A stretch of 7,162 nt of DNA, from assembly GCA_910586955.1 (NCBI GenBank), contig CAJUMM010000123.1, forward strand, positions 1 to 7,162. The letters run 5' to 3'. Both the position numbers and the translations under genes were made by a program. The first letter of the stretch is position 1. Each line of letters starts with the position of its first letter. This stretch comes from an uncultured Lachnospiraceae bacterium (GTDB lineage: Bacteria > Bacillota > Clostridia > Lachnospirales > Lachnospiraceae). Shown piece by piece: positions 1 to 6,218 of this stretch. Under the pieces are notes generated by a model. It was not told where the DNA came from and did not search any database. It was given only the letters and a program-made list of their open reading frames with translations.

Positions 1-100
1 AGGCGAAGTGTGAGCTTAGTACCGCTGCGTTTGAATGGAGCGGGAGCGCGTTCCGGATGGGATAAGGTTTCTTAACCGCGTCCGCCTTCACCCACAACTT
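1..100. other. Unassigned GC-rich edge segment
   Basis: This GC-rich stretch ends near position 100, where the sequence becomes clearly AT-rich. I recognise no gene in it. The minus strand has a frame that is open from about position 147 down to the left edge and could start at GTG (89-91) or TTG (95-97). Its peptide includes WVKADAVKKPYPIRNALPL, but there is no convincing ribosome binding site. The plus strand also has an open frame from the edge to a stop at 73-75. A short inverted repeat (CCGCT 22-26, AGCGG 39-43) is present. It could be an intergenic repeat or the end of a gene lying outside the window; this cannot be decided from here. Confidence 0.3.
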
Positions 101-123
101 CCAGTTTATATAGTTGGTTATAA

Positions 124-246
124 AATCTATATCTGCTATTTACAATATATCTGGAAAAAATAAACAGAGCAGACGACCAGATTAAAAATGGCCATGTGAT
201 TACTAAGACTATGGATGAGCTTCTTGCTATGGAAGAAATCTTGTAA
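124..246 (+). pseudogene. Antitoxin-like C-terminal remnant without a start
   Basis: This frame opens after a stop at 121-123 and ends at TAA 244-246. Its last part reads LEKINRADDQIKNGHVITKT, followed by MDELLAMEEIL. A helix, then an N-G-x-V-x-T turn, then a short acidic helix resembles the C-terminal tails of RelB/DinJ or Phd/YefM-type antitoxins; this is recognition by eye, not an alignment. No ATG occurs before position 211, there is no ribosome binding site, and no toxin gene follows. The likely reading is the surviving tail of a decayed toxin-antitoxin module. The segment is more AT-rich than the neighbouring genes, which fits acquired DNA. It could instead be a chance open frame. Confidence 0.35.
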
Positions 247-278
247 AGGGCATTACGAAGAATAATAGATAGAAATTA

Positions 279-303
279 GAGAGACCGGTCACCCCGGCCT
301 CTC
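279..303 (-). terminator. Hairpin downstream of the activase-like gene
   Basis: On the minus strand, GAGAGGCCGG (303-294) and CCGGTCTCTC (288-279) form a 10-bp stem with one G-U pair and a 5-nt loop. It begins 8 nt past the stop codon at 311-313. The following minus-strand sequence, TAATTTCT, is only partly U-rich, so it is a weak-tailed intrinsic terminator. The stem is nearly symmetrical and T-rich sequence also follows on the plus side, so it may act in both directions. Confidence 0.65.
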
Positions 304-310
304 ACTTTAT

Positions 311-3300
311 TTACATATCTTTTTCTTCCTTAAGTTTCTTATTAGCGGCCGCCAGCATCAGCTTCAGCCGGTTCACCTGGTTCACTTCGCTGGCTCCGGG
401 ATCGTAATCAATGGCCACAATGTTGGACTGGGGATACTGCCGCCGCAGCTCCTTGATGACCCCTTTTCCCACTACATGGTTGGGCAGGCATCCGAAGGGC
501 TGGGTACAGACGATATTCGGCACATCCATATGTATCAGCTCCAGCATTTCGGCAGTGAGGAACCATCCCTCCCCAGTCTGGTTGCCAAGGGAAACAATAG
601 GGGAGGCGGCCTCTGCCATGGCGTCGATGTTTCCGGGCGGAGTAAAGTGCCTGCTCTTTTTCAGAGCCTTGACAGCAGGGCGGCGCAGCCATTCCAGGGT
701 TTGGATGCCCATGCGGCCCTTGCGGGCGCCGGAGCGCTTGCTGCCCAGGTAGTCCGCTTTAAATTCATTATTTTTAAAGCAGTAGAGCAGGAAATCCATC
801 AGGTCCGGGACCACTGCTTCCGCACCCTCCGACTCCAGCAGCTCCACAATGTGGTTGTTGGCGGAGGGTGAAAATTTCACCAGAATCTCCCCGACTACGC
901 CCACCCGGGGTTTTCTTAAGCCTTCCTGGATGGGAAGCCGGTCAAAATCCTCCACAATCTCCCGGCAGAGCCGGACAAAACGCCGGTGAGAAACGTATTT
1001 TTGAGAGAGAAACTTCCGGCAGGCCTGTTTCCATTTCTCATGAAGGGCATCTGCGGATCCGGGAACCTTCTCATAAGGACGCATCCGGTAGAGGACCCGG
1101 AGAAAGATATCGCCAAAGACCAGGCCATACATAGCTTTGATTACAAGCCCCGGTGTAAGGCGGAACCCCGGGTTTGCCTCCAGGCCGCTTAAGTTCAGGG
1201 AGATAACGGGAATATTGGCATAGCCTGCCTTGGCCAGGGCCCGGCGGATAAAGCCGATGTAGTTGGTGGCCCGGCAGCCGCCTCCTGTCTGGGTAATGAT
1301 AACAGCCAGCCGGTCCCTATCGTATTTTCCGGAAAAAACGGCAGTCAGAATCTGTCCCACCACCACCAGGGAGGGATAGCAGGCGTCGTTATTTACGTAT
1401 TTCAATGCCGTATCGATGGCCGTCTTATCAGAATCCGGCAGCAGCTCCAGCCGGTAACCGCAGGAGCCAAAAGCCGGTTCGATAATATCGAAATGAATGG
1501 GCGACATCTGGGGACAGAGGATGGTGTGGGTCTTTTTCATTTCCTCCGTAAATACCACCCGGTCGTAGGCGGAGGAGACCGCACAGCGGCACTGGTTTTT
1601 CTGTTCCCGCACACGGATGGCGGAAATCAGGGAACGGATGCGGATGCGGGCCGCTCCCAGATTATTCACCTCGTCTATCTTCAGGCAGGTGTAGATTTTG
1701 CCGGAATTGCTTAAAATATCGCTTACCTGATCCGTGGTTACGGCATCCAGGCCGCAGCCGAAGGAATTGAGCTGGATGAGATCCAGATCATCCCGGGTCT
1801 TTACAAAGCTGGCTGCCGCATAGAGGCGGGAATGGTACATCCACTGATCCATAACCAGAAGGGGACGCTCTACCTTGTAGAGATGACTCACAGAGTCCTC
1901 CGTGAGAACGGCCATGCCGTAGGAGTTAATAAGCTCCGGGATGCCGTGGTTGATCTCCGGATCGATGTGATAGGGCCGTCCGGCCAGCACGATGCCGTGG
2001 CGCCCTGTCTTCCGCAAAAATTCAAGGGTCTCCTCGCCCTTTCGCATCATGTCCTCCCGGACGGTTTCCAGCTCCTTCCACGCCTTTTTCACGGCGGCGG
2101 AAATTTCCTCCCTAGGGATGTGGTACCTATGGAGAAACTCCTCCGTCAGGCGTTTCTCCAGAATCTCTTCACTTTCAAAGGAGAGGAAGGGATTGAAGAA
2201 ATCAATGCTTCCGTCCCGAAGTTCGTCAATATTGTTTTTAATATTCTCCGGGTAGGAGGTTACGATGGGACAGTTGTAGTGGTTGCCCGCATCGGGGAAT
2301 TCGTTCCGCTCATAGGGAACGGAAGGGTAGAAGATAAAATCCAGGCCCTGGCGGATAAGCCAGCTCACATGGCCGTGGGCCAGTTTGGCAGGATAGCACT
2401 CGGATTCACTGGGAATGGATTCAATGCCCAGCTCATAAATCTTCCGGGTGGAGGCGGGAGAGAGAACCACCTGGTATTTCAGCTCCGTAAAAAAGGTAAA
2501 CCAGAAGGGATAATTTTCATAAAAATTCAGGACCCGGGGGAGTCCCACCTTTCCCCGCACCGCCTCGTCTGCAGGCAGGGAGGTATAGCCGAAAATCCGT
2601 TTCTGCTTGTAGGCGTAGAGGTTGGGCAGGTGATCCTTATTGGGCTCCTTGCCGATACCCCGCTCACAGCGGTTTCCGGAGATAAACTGCCGGCCGCCTG
2701 TAAAACGGTTAATGGTCAGGCGGCAGTTGTTGGTGCAGCCTTTGCATTTGGACATGGTGGTGGTAAATTCCAGGCGGTTGATTTGGTCAATGGAGAGCAT
2801 GGAAGTCTCACTTCCCTCTTCGTACCGTTCCCGGGCAATCAGGGCGGCGCCAAAAGCCCCCATAATTCCGGCAATGTCAGGGCGGACGGCCTCGCAGCCT
2901 GCGATTTTTTCAAAGCTGCGCAGGATAGCGTCATTGTAGAAGGTTCCCCCCTGAACCACAATCTGGCGGCCGAGGGCCGAGGCATCCGACACTTTGATTA
3001 CCTTAAAGAGGGCGTTTTTGATAACGGAGTAGGCCAGCCCCGCAGAGATATCGGAGACAGAAGCCCCCTCTTTCTGGGCCTGTTTCACCTTGGAATTCAT
3101 AAATACGGTACAGCGGGTTCCCAGATCGATAGGATGCTCTGCAAAAAGGGCCTCCTTGGCAAAGTCTTCCACGCTGTAATTAAGGGAGCGGGCAAAGGTT
3201 TCGATAAAGGAACCACAGCCGGAAGAGCAGGCTTCGTTGAGCTGTACGCTGTCCACCGTATGGTTTTTAATGCGGATACACTTCATATCCTGGCCGCCGA

Positions 3301-4567
3301 TATCCAGGATGCAGTCCACCTCCGGGTTGAAAAATTCCGCAGCATAGTAGTGGGAGACGGTCTCCACCTCCCCCTCATCCAGCAAAAGGGCGGCCTTTAT
3401 GAGGGCTTCCCCGTAACCGGTGGAGCAGGAGCGGGCAATGCGGGCATTCCCAGGCAGAAAGCGGTAGATCTCTTTCACGGCCCGCAGAGCGGTCTCCAGA
3501 GGGCTTCCGTTGTTGCTGCTGTAAAAGGAGTAAAGAAGCTCCCCGTCCCGGCCTACCAGGGCCGCTTTGGTGGTGGTGCTTCCCGCATCGATTCCCAGGA
3601 AGCAGTCCCCCTCGTAGGCCTGGAAATCTCCCCGCAGAACCTGGTGGCGGCTGTGGCGTTCCTGGAATTTGCCGTATTCGTAAGAGGAAGTAAAGAGAGG
3701 TTCCAGGCGCTCCACCTCAAAGTCCATCTCAATATGGGAACCCAGACGCTCTTTCAGGGTTTTCAGGGAAATACTTGCTTCCCGTGGACAGTTCCGGGCG
3801 GCTCCCATAGCTGCAAAGAGGTGGGAGTGCTCCGGGGCGATAATATGCTCTTCATCCAGTTTCAGGGTGCGGATAAAAGCCTCCTTCAACTGGGACAAAA
3901 AGTGCAGAGGGCCCCCTAAGAAGGCCACATGTCCCCGGATGGGTTTTCCGCAGGCCAGGCCGCTGATGGTCTGGTTCACTACGGCCTGAAAAATAGAAGC
4001 GGACAAATCTTCTTTGGTCGCTCCTTCGTTGATCAATGGCTGGATATCGGATTTTGCGAAAACGCCGCAGCGGGCGGCAATAGTATAGAGGGAATGGTAA
4101 TTCTTGGCATATTCGTTCAGGCCTCCAGCATCTGTCTGCAAAAGAGAGGCCATCTGGTCAATAAAAGAGCCGGTGCCGCCGGCACAGATGCCGTTCATGC
4201 GCTGCTCTGCATTTCCGTTCTGGAAATAAATAATTTTGGCGTCCTCGCCTCCAAGCTCAATAGCAACATCCGTCTGGGGCGCTTCTGCTTCCAGGGCGGA
4301 AGCTACGGCCACCACCTCCTGAATGAAGGGGAAGCCCAAATGCCCGGCCAAGGCCAGGCCGCCGGAGCCGGTGACGGCGGGGAAAAGTGTCAGGTCTCCC
4401 AGCGTGTCTTCCGCTTTTTCCAGCAGGGAAGCCAGGGTTTCCTGGATATTGGCAAAGTGTCTCTGGTAATCGGAGAAGAGCAGACGGTATTCTCCGTTAA
4501 GAACCGCAATTTTAACCGTGGTGGAACCGATATCGATTCCCAATGTATATTCCGATGCTTTACTCAT
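311..4567 (-). CDS. Giant fused acyl-CoA dehydratase activase-like protein (two BadF/HgdC ATPase domains, DUF2229, HgdB-like C-terminus)
   Basis: The protein has 1418 residues, counted from ATG at 4567. Domain 1 (about 8-260) has the phosphate loop GIDIGSTT (10-17), LGGEDAK (105-111), and cysteines C128 (GICAGGTGS) and C167 (ARCGVF). Domain 2 (about 323-580) repeats this: GIDAGSTT, DIGGQDMK (422-429), C447 (ACSSGCGS) and C486 (TRCTVF). In the activator HgdC of 2-hydroxyglutaryl-CoA dehydratase, two such cysteines per subunit hold one [4Fe-4S] cluster at the dimer interface, so this is probably a covalent pseudo-dimer. A cluster CxxCxxxC (608, 611, 615) plus C634 follows, then a DUF2229-like region (from about 674) and HgdB/BcrC-like parts (COG3580/COG3581 type) with C938, C1018, C1063, C1098 and C1359. 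Expected role: ATP-driven low-potential electron transfer to a dehydratase-like centre. The substrate is unknown and no separate dehydratase subunits are nearby. An in-frame TTG at 4603 would add 12 residues; the ATG fits the family's N-terminus better. Confidence 0.93.
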   Translation of the reverse strand: MSKASEYTLGIDIGSTTVKIAVLNGEYRLLFSDYQRHFANIQETLASLLEKAEDTLGDLTLFPAVTGSGGLALAGHLGFPFIQEVVAVASALEAEAPQTDVAIELGGEDAKIIYFQNGNAEQRMNGICAGGTGSFIDQMASLLQTDAGGLNEYAKNYHSLYTIAARCGVFAKSDIQPLINEGATKEDLSASIFQAVVNQTISGLACGKPIRGHVAFLGGPLHFLSQLKEAFIRTLKLDEEHIIAPEHSHLFAAMGAARNCPREASISLKTLKERLGSHIEMDFEVERLEPLFTSSYEYGKFQERHSRHQVLRGDFQAYEGDCFLGIDAGSTTTKAALVGRDGELLYSFYSSNNGSPLETALRAVKEIYRFLPGNARIARSCSTGYGEALIKAALLLDEGEVETVSHYYAAEFFNPEVDCILDIGGQDMKCIRIKNHTVDSVQLNEACSSGCGSFIETFARSLNYSVEDFAKEALFAEHPIDLGTRCTVFMNSKVKQAQKEGASVSDISAGLAYSVIKNALFKVIKVSDASALGRQIVVQGGTFYNDAILRSFEKIAGCEAVRPDIAGIMGAFGAALIARERYEEGSETSMLSIDQINRLEFTTTMSKCKGCTNNCRLTINRFTGGRQFISGNRCERGIGKEPNKDHLPNLYAYKQKRIFGYTSLPADEAVRGKVGLPRVLNFYENYPFWFTFFTELKYQVVLSPASTRKIYELGIESIPSESECYPAKLAHGHVSWLIRQGLDFIFYPSVPYERNEFPDAGNHYNCPIVTSYPENIKNNIDELRDGSIDFFNPFLSFESEEILEKRLTEEFLHRYHIPREEISAAVKKAWKELETVREDMMRKGEETLEFLRKTGRHGIVLAGRPYHIDPEINHGIPELINSYGMAVLTEDSVSHLYKVERPLLVMDQWMYHSRLYAAASFVKTRDDLDLIQLNSFGCGLDAVTTDQVSDILSNSGKIYTCLKIDEVNNLGAARIRIRSLISAIRVREQKNQCRCAVSSAYDRVVFTEEMKKTHTILCPQMSPIHFDIIEPAFGSCGYRLELLPDSDKTAIDTALKYVNNDACYPSLVVVGQILTAVFSGKYDRDRLAVIITQTGGGCRATNYIGFIRRALAKAGYANIPVISLNLSGLEANPGFRLTPGLVIKAMYGLVFGDIFLRVLYRMRPYEKVPGSADALHEKWKQACRKFLSQKYVSHRRFVRLCREIVEDFDRLPIQEGLRKPRVGVVGEILVKFSPSANNHIVELLESEGAEAVVPDLMDFLLYCFKNNEFKADYLGSKRSGARKGRMGIQTLEWLRRPAVKALKKSRHFTPPGNIDAMAEAASPIVSLGNQTGEGWFLTAEMLELIHMDVPNIVCTQPFGCLPNHVVGKGVIKELRRQYPQSNIVAIDYDPGASEVNQVNRLKLMLAAANKKLKEEKDM

Positions 4568-4574
4568 ACATACA

Positions 4575-4596
4575 TGCAGAATGATCTGCAGCCTCC
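4575..4596 (-). promoter_or_regulatory. Distant ribosome binding site plus bridging hairpin of the activase-like gene
   Basis: On the minus strand a strong GGAGG (4596-4592) lies 24 nt before the ATG at 4567, too far for normal initiation. Between them is a perfect inverted repeat, TGCAGA-ATCA-TCTGCA read on the paired arms (4575-4580 and 4585-4590 with a 4-nt loop). If this 16-nt hairpin folds, the effective spacing falls to 8 nt, which is optimal. The alternative is initiation at an upstream in-frame non-ATG codon (ATT or CTG, 9-12 nt after GGAGG). Confidence 0.55.
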
Positions 4597-4644
4597 ATTT
4601 CAAAAAAAGATAACAAAGATTGAGATCTTATTACACCAGTCTCC

Positions 4645-4673
4645 ATTATACGACATGATTTTTTCGAAAGCAA
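4645..4673 (-). promoter_or_regulatory. Sigma-A-like promoter of the activase-like gene
   Basis: On the minus strand TTGCTT (4673-4668) and a perfect TATAAT (4650-4645) are separated by 17 bp. Transcription would start near 4638, giving a leader of about 70 nt before the ATG at 4567. The -35 matches consensus at its first three bases and not at the rest. No operator was recognised. Confidence 0.6.
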
Positions 4674-4732
4674 ATAAAAAAAATATAAACTCCCGGCTTG
4701 TCATATGTATACCCCTCATGCCTCTTCACATC

Positions 4733-4776
4733 ACCATTTTCCCCTCCCCGCATACACTATTTTATAATATATTATA
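4733..4776 (+). promoter_or_regulatory. Candidate promoter region of the LysM gene (sigma-K/E-like, or sigma-A -10)
   Basis: CATACACTA (4751-4759) fits the mother-cell sigma-K -10 pattern CATAnnnTA, and CATACACT fits the sigma-E -10. An AC pair (4733-4734) lies 16 nt upstream, as expected for the minimal sigma-K -35; no good sigma-E -35 is seen. A TATAAT (4763-4768) also occurs inside the perfect 14-bp palindrome 4763-4776, but it has no recognisable -35. The short patterns could arise by chance in this AT-rich stretch. Confidence 0.35.
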
Positions 4777-4798
4777 GAAGAAACTGAGGTGGAATTTT

Positions 4799-4996
4799 AT
4801 GGAATGCTGCCATGGCTTTCTCCATGTGGTCCAAAAAGGTGATACCCTGTACCGGCTTTCCAGACAGTACGGCGTGCCTCTTGGGGCGGTTCTGTGTGCG
4901 AATCCCTATGTAAATATTTACAATCTGCAGATCGGGGACGAGATCTGCATTCCCAGGCGGATCCGGCCCAGGGAGGGGATGCCGGTTGACAAATAG
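4799..4996 (+). CDS. Single-domain LysM mini-protein
   Basis: This 65-residue protein is almost entirely one LysM peptidoglycan-binding domain (about residues 8-53). It shows the family pattern HVVQKGDTLYRLSRQYGV, then ANPYVN, NLQIGDEICIP. The tail after it is short and basic. There is no signal peptide or membrane segment; the domain begins almost at the first residue. The start is set by AGGTGG (4787-4792) 6 nt before the ATG. The family binds N-acetylglucosamine-containing glycans, in the wall or in the spore cortex. A leaderless LysM protein would act in the cytoplasm or mother cell, as spore-coat LysM proteins such as SafA do; the upstream CATACACTA is compatible with this, but the spore role is inference. 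It is divergent from the activase-like gene and 57 bp before the rhomboid-like gene, which has its own promoter. Confidence 0.88.
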   Translation: MECCHGFLHVVQKGDTLYRLSRQYGVPLGAVLCANPYVNIYNLQIGDEICIPRRIRPREGMPVDK

Positions 4997-5014
4997 GGGA
5001 GACGCACCTATAAT
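4986..5014 (+). promoter_or_regulatory. Perfect consensus sigma-A promoter for the rhomboid-like gene
   Basis: TTGACA (4986-4991) and TATAAT (5009-5014) are both exact consensus with the ideal 17-bp spacing. The -35 lies inside the last codons of the LysM gene, and the spacer contains its stop codon. Transcription should start near 5021, about 33 nt before the ATG at 5054. This implies strong constitutive expression of the membrane protein, independent of the LysM gene. Confidence 0.85.
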
Positions 5015-5053
5015 GGGATCAACTTAAGCGAAAGAGAGGAAGAGGGAAACTGC

Positions 5054-5935
5054 ATGAACTGGATTGACAAGCTGGAGCGGAAATTTGGGCGTTACGCCAT
5101 TCACAACCTCATGTACTATGTGATTGTGCTGTATGCCCTGGGATTTGTGGTACAGATAGTGGCACCGGAATTTTACACAGCCTATCTGGCCCTGGATCCC
5201 ACTGCCATTGTGCGTGGGCAGGTATGGAGGATTGTTACTTTTGTTATCTACCCGCCCAACACCAATATTTTTTATTTCCTGATCAGTATGTACCTCTATT
5301 ATTCCATTGGGAAAACCCTGGAATACCAGTGGGGAGCCTTCCGGTTTAATCTGTATCTTTTCACCGGCGTGCTGCTGCACGTGCTGGGGGCCTTTGTGTG
5401 CCAGTATGTATTCGGCGTCAACCTGGGAATCTTTTTCGGGACTTATTATCTGAACTATTCCCTGTTCTTTGCTTTTGCAGCTACTTACCCGGATATGCAG
5501 TTCCTGCTTTTCTTTATCATCCCCATCAAAGCCAAGTGGCTGGGAGTTATCAATGGAATTTACTTCGGCCTGACCATTGTGTCGGGATTTCTGGTTTATG
5601 TTTTACCCTACACCACCATCGTGGGCCTTATGCGGATGGGAATTATCGTACATCCTGCCTACAGTGTGATGGCGCTTTTATCCCTGGGAAATTTCCTGAT
5701 TTTCTTTTTCGGCATGCGGAATATGCGCCGGTTTTCTCCCAAGGAGATACACCGGAGGCGCACCTACACCCGGAACGTCCAGCAGGGACAGAAAAGCGCA
5801 GTTACCCATAAATGCGCCATTTGCGGCCGCACGGAGAAGGACGGGGAGCAGCTGGAGTTCCGTTTTTGTTCCAAGTGCAACGGCAATTACGAGTACTGCC
5901 AGGAACACCTCTTTACCCATCAGCACGTGAAATAG
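5054..5935 (+). CDS. Rhomboid-like membrane protein, probably inactive, with C-terminal zinc-binding tail
   Basis: The protein has 293 residues with about six or seven hydrophobic segments between residues 20 and 220. Rhomboid/Derlin-type landmarks are visible: VWRIVTFVIYP (57-66) matches the W-R motif of the L1 region, and GKTLEYQWGAFRFNLYLFTG (86-105) matches the conserved E-x-x-W-G-x-x-R-F stretch. By manual alignment the catalytic G-x-S-G is replaced by GTYY (129-132), and the HLGG motif of the later helix by SLGN (210-213), so both serine and histidine are absent. After a basic linker, a tail carries C254-x-x-C257, C272-x-x-C275, C282, H285, H289 and H291, a likely zinc site on the cytoplasmic side. 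A binding or chaperone role for membrane proteins, as in pseudoproteases, is inference. The start is supported by AGAGGG (5041-5046) 7 nt before the ATG. I see no clear terminator after it. Confidence 0.82.
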   Translation: MNWIDKLERKFGRYAIHNLMYYVIVLYALGFVVQIVAPEFYTAYLALDPTAIVRGQVWRIVTFVIYPPNTNIFYFLISMYLYYSIGKTLEYQWGAFRFNLYLFTGVLLHVLGAFVCQYVFGVNLGIFFGTYYLNYSLFFAFAATYPDMQFLLFFIIPIKAKWLGVINGIYFGLTIVSGFLVYVLPYTTIVGLMRMGIIVHPAYSVMALLSLGNFLIFFFGMRNMRRFSPKEIHRRRTYTRNVQQGQKSAVTHKCAICGRTEKDGEQLEFRFCSKCNGNYEYCQEHLFTHQHVK

Positions 5936-5983
5936 AACAAAAATCTTCCTACACAAAGTACAGTGGTATGCGGGGCTGAAGAG

Positions 5984-5992
5984 TGTTATGAT
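5984..5992 (+). promoter_or_regulatory. Possible extended -10 promoter of the transporter leader
   Basis: TGT-TATGAT (TG 5984-5985, -10 5987-5992) is a good extended -10. The expected -35 position (5964-5969, TGGTAT) is poor, which extended -10 promoters tolerate. Transcription would start near 5999, just ahead of the first copy of the structured repeat at 6007. That placement supports the reading. Read-through from the rhomboid-like gene is also possible. Confidence 0.45.
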
Positions 5993-6006
5993 TTTAACAA
6001 GCTTAA

Positions 6007-6105
6007 AACAGCGTAATCCCGGAAGCGCCCGGCAGAGATTACAGACGCAGAAAGCGGCTGGAATCTTTGCCAGTAAAAGGGGCGCTGTAGGGATGGAGCG
6101 GAACT
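6007..6105 (+). ncRNA. Structured leader RNA element, copy 1 (candidate riboswitch)
   Basis: This is the first of two tandem copies. GTAATC (6013-6018) pairs with GATTAC (6037-6042). AGCGCCC (6024-6030), lying in that loop, pairs with GGGCGCT (6080-6086), making an A-B-A'-B' pseudoknot arrangement. Two small hairpins fit between: CGC 6046-6048 with GCG 6054-6056, and CTGG 6058-6061 with CCAG 6070-6073. It shares with copy 2 an identical 17-nt 5' block (6007-6023), AAAGCGGCTGGAA (6051-6063) and a 19-nt 3' block (6087-6105). I compared it from memory with common classes (glycine, THF, GEMM/c-di-GMP, ZTP, SAM, fluoride, guanidine) and found no match, although GACGCA-AAGC faintly recalls GEMM. 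The ligand is unknown. Confidence 0.65.
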
Positions 6106-6114
6106 GGAATCAGC

Positions 6115-6212
6115 AACAGCGTAATCCCGGACAATGCCCAGAAGGATTTACAGACGCAAAGCGGCTGGAAATGCTTCTAGTACAGGGGCATTGGTAGGGA
6201 TGGAGCGGAACT
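6115..6212 (+). ncRNA. Structured leader RNA element, copy 2 (candidate riboswitch)
   Basis: This is the second copy, 108 nt after the first and 18 nt before the transporter ATG. GTAATC (6121-6126) pairs with GATTTAC (6145-6151) with one bulged T. AATGCCC (6133-6139) pairs with GGGCATT (6186-6192), extendable by C6132-G6193. Compared with copy 1, two pairs of this helix have changed on both sides (G-C to A-T and C-G to T-A), so pairing is kept while sequence differs. The hairpin CTGG/CCAG becomes CTGGAA (6165-6170) with TTCTAG (6175-6180), again still paired. Tandem copies in one leader usually mean a sharper or two-signal response. The function is inferred from position and structure only. 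Confidence 0.65.
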
Positions 6213-6218
6213 CAAAAT

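Noticed and set aside
33..45. ATGGAGCGG shared between the left edge and the 3' block of the leader repeats
   Set aside because: A 9-nt match without the other conserved blocks or helices on either side is compatible with chance.
1832..3919. Long plus-strand open frame of 695 codons antisense to the activase-like gene
   Set aside because: It lies wholly inside a gene with clear family motifs on the other strand. Its peptide shows no recognisable domain and is rich in the G/V/H pattern expected from antisense reading of GC-biased third positions.
4600..4720. Short minus-strand open frame in the divergent intergenic region (about 39 codons, MRGIHMTSREF...)
   Set aside because: Poorly placed ribosome binding site, no recognisable domain, and it overlaps the likely promoter of the activase-like gene.
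3929..4777. Plus-strand open frame of 282 codons overlapping the activase N-terminus and the intergenic region
   Set aside because: Most of it is antisense to the activase-like N-terminal domain, the remainder is low-complexity translation of AT-rich intergenic DNA, and it has no convincing start site.
6013..6088. Alternative helix ACAGCG with CGCTGT closing copy 1 of the leader RNA
   Set aside because: It is perfect in copy 1 (6008-6013 side with 6083-6088) but cannot form in copy 2, where the partner reads CATTGG, whereas the pseudoknot helix is kept in both.
5988..6197. Open frame of 69 codons across the leader repeats
   Set aside because: Its peptide simply repeats because the DNA repeats (QRNPG and MERN occurring twice), the period of 108 being divisible by three. 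There is no ribosome binding site before ATG 5988, and base-pair conservation explains the region better.
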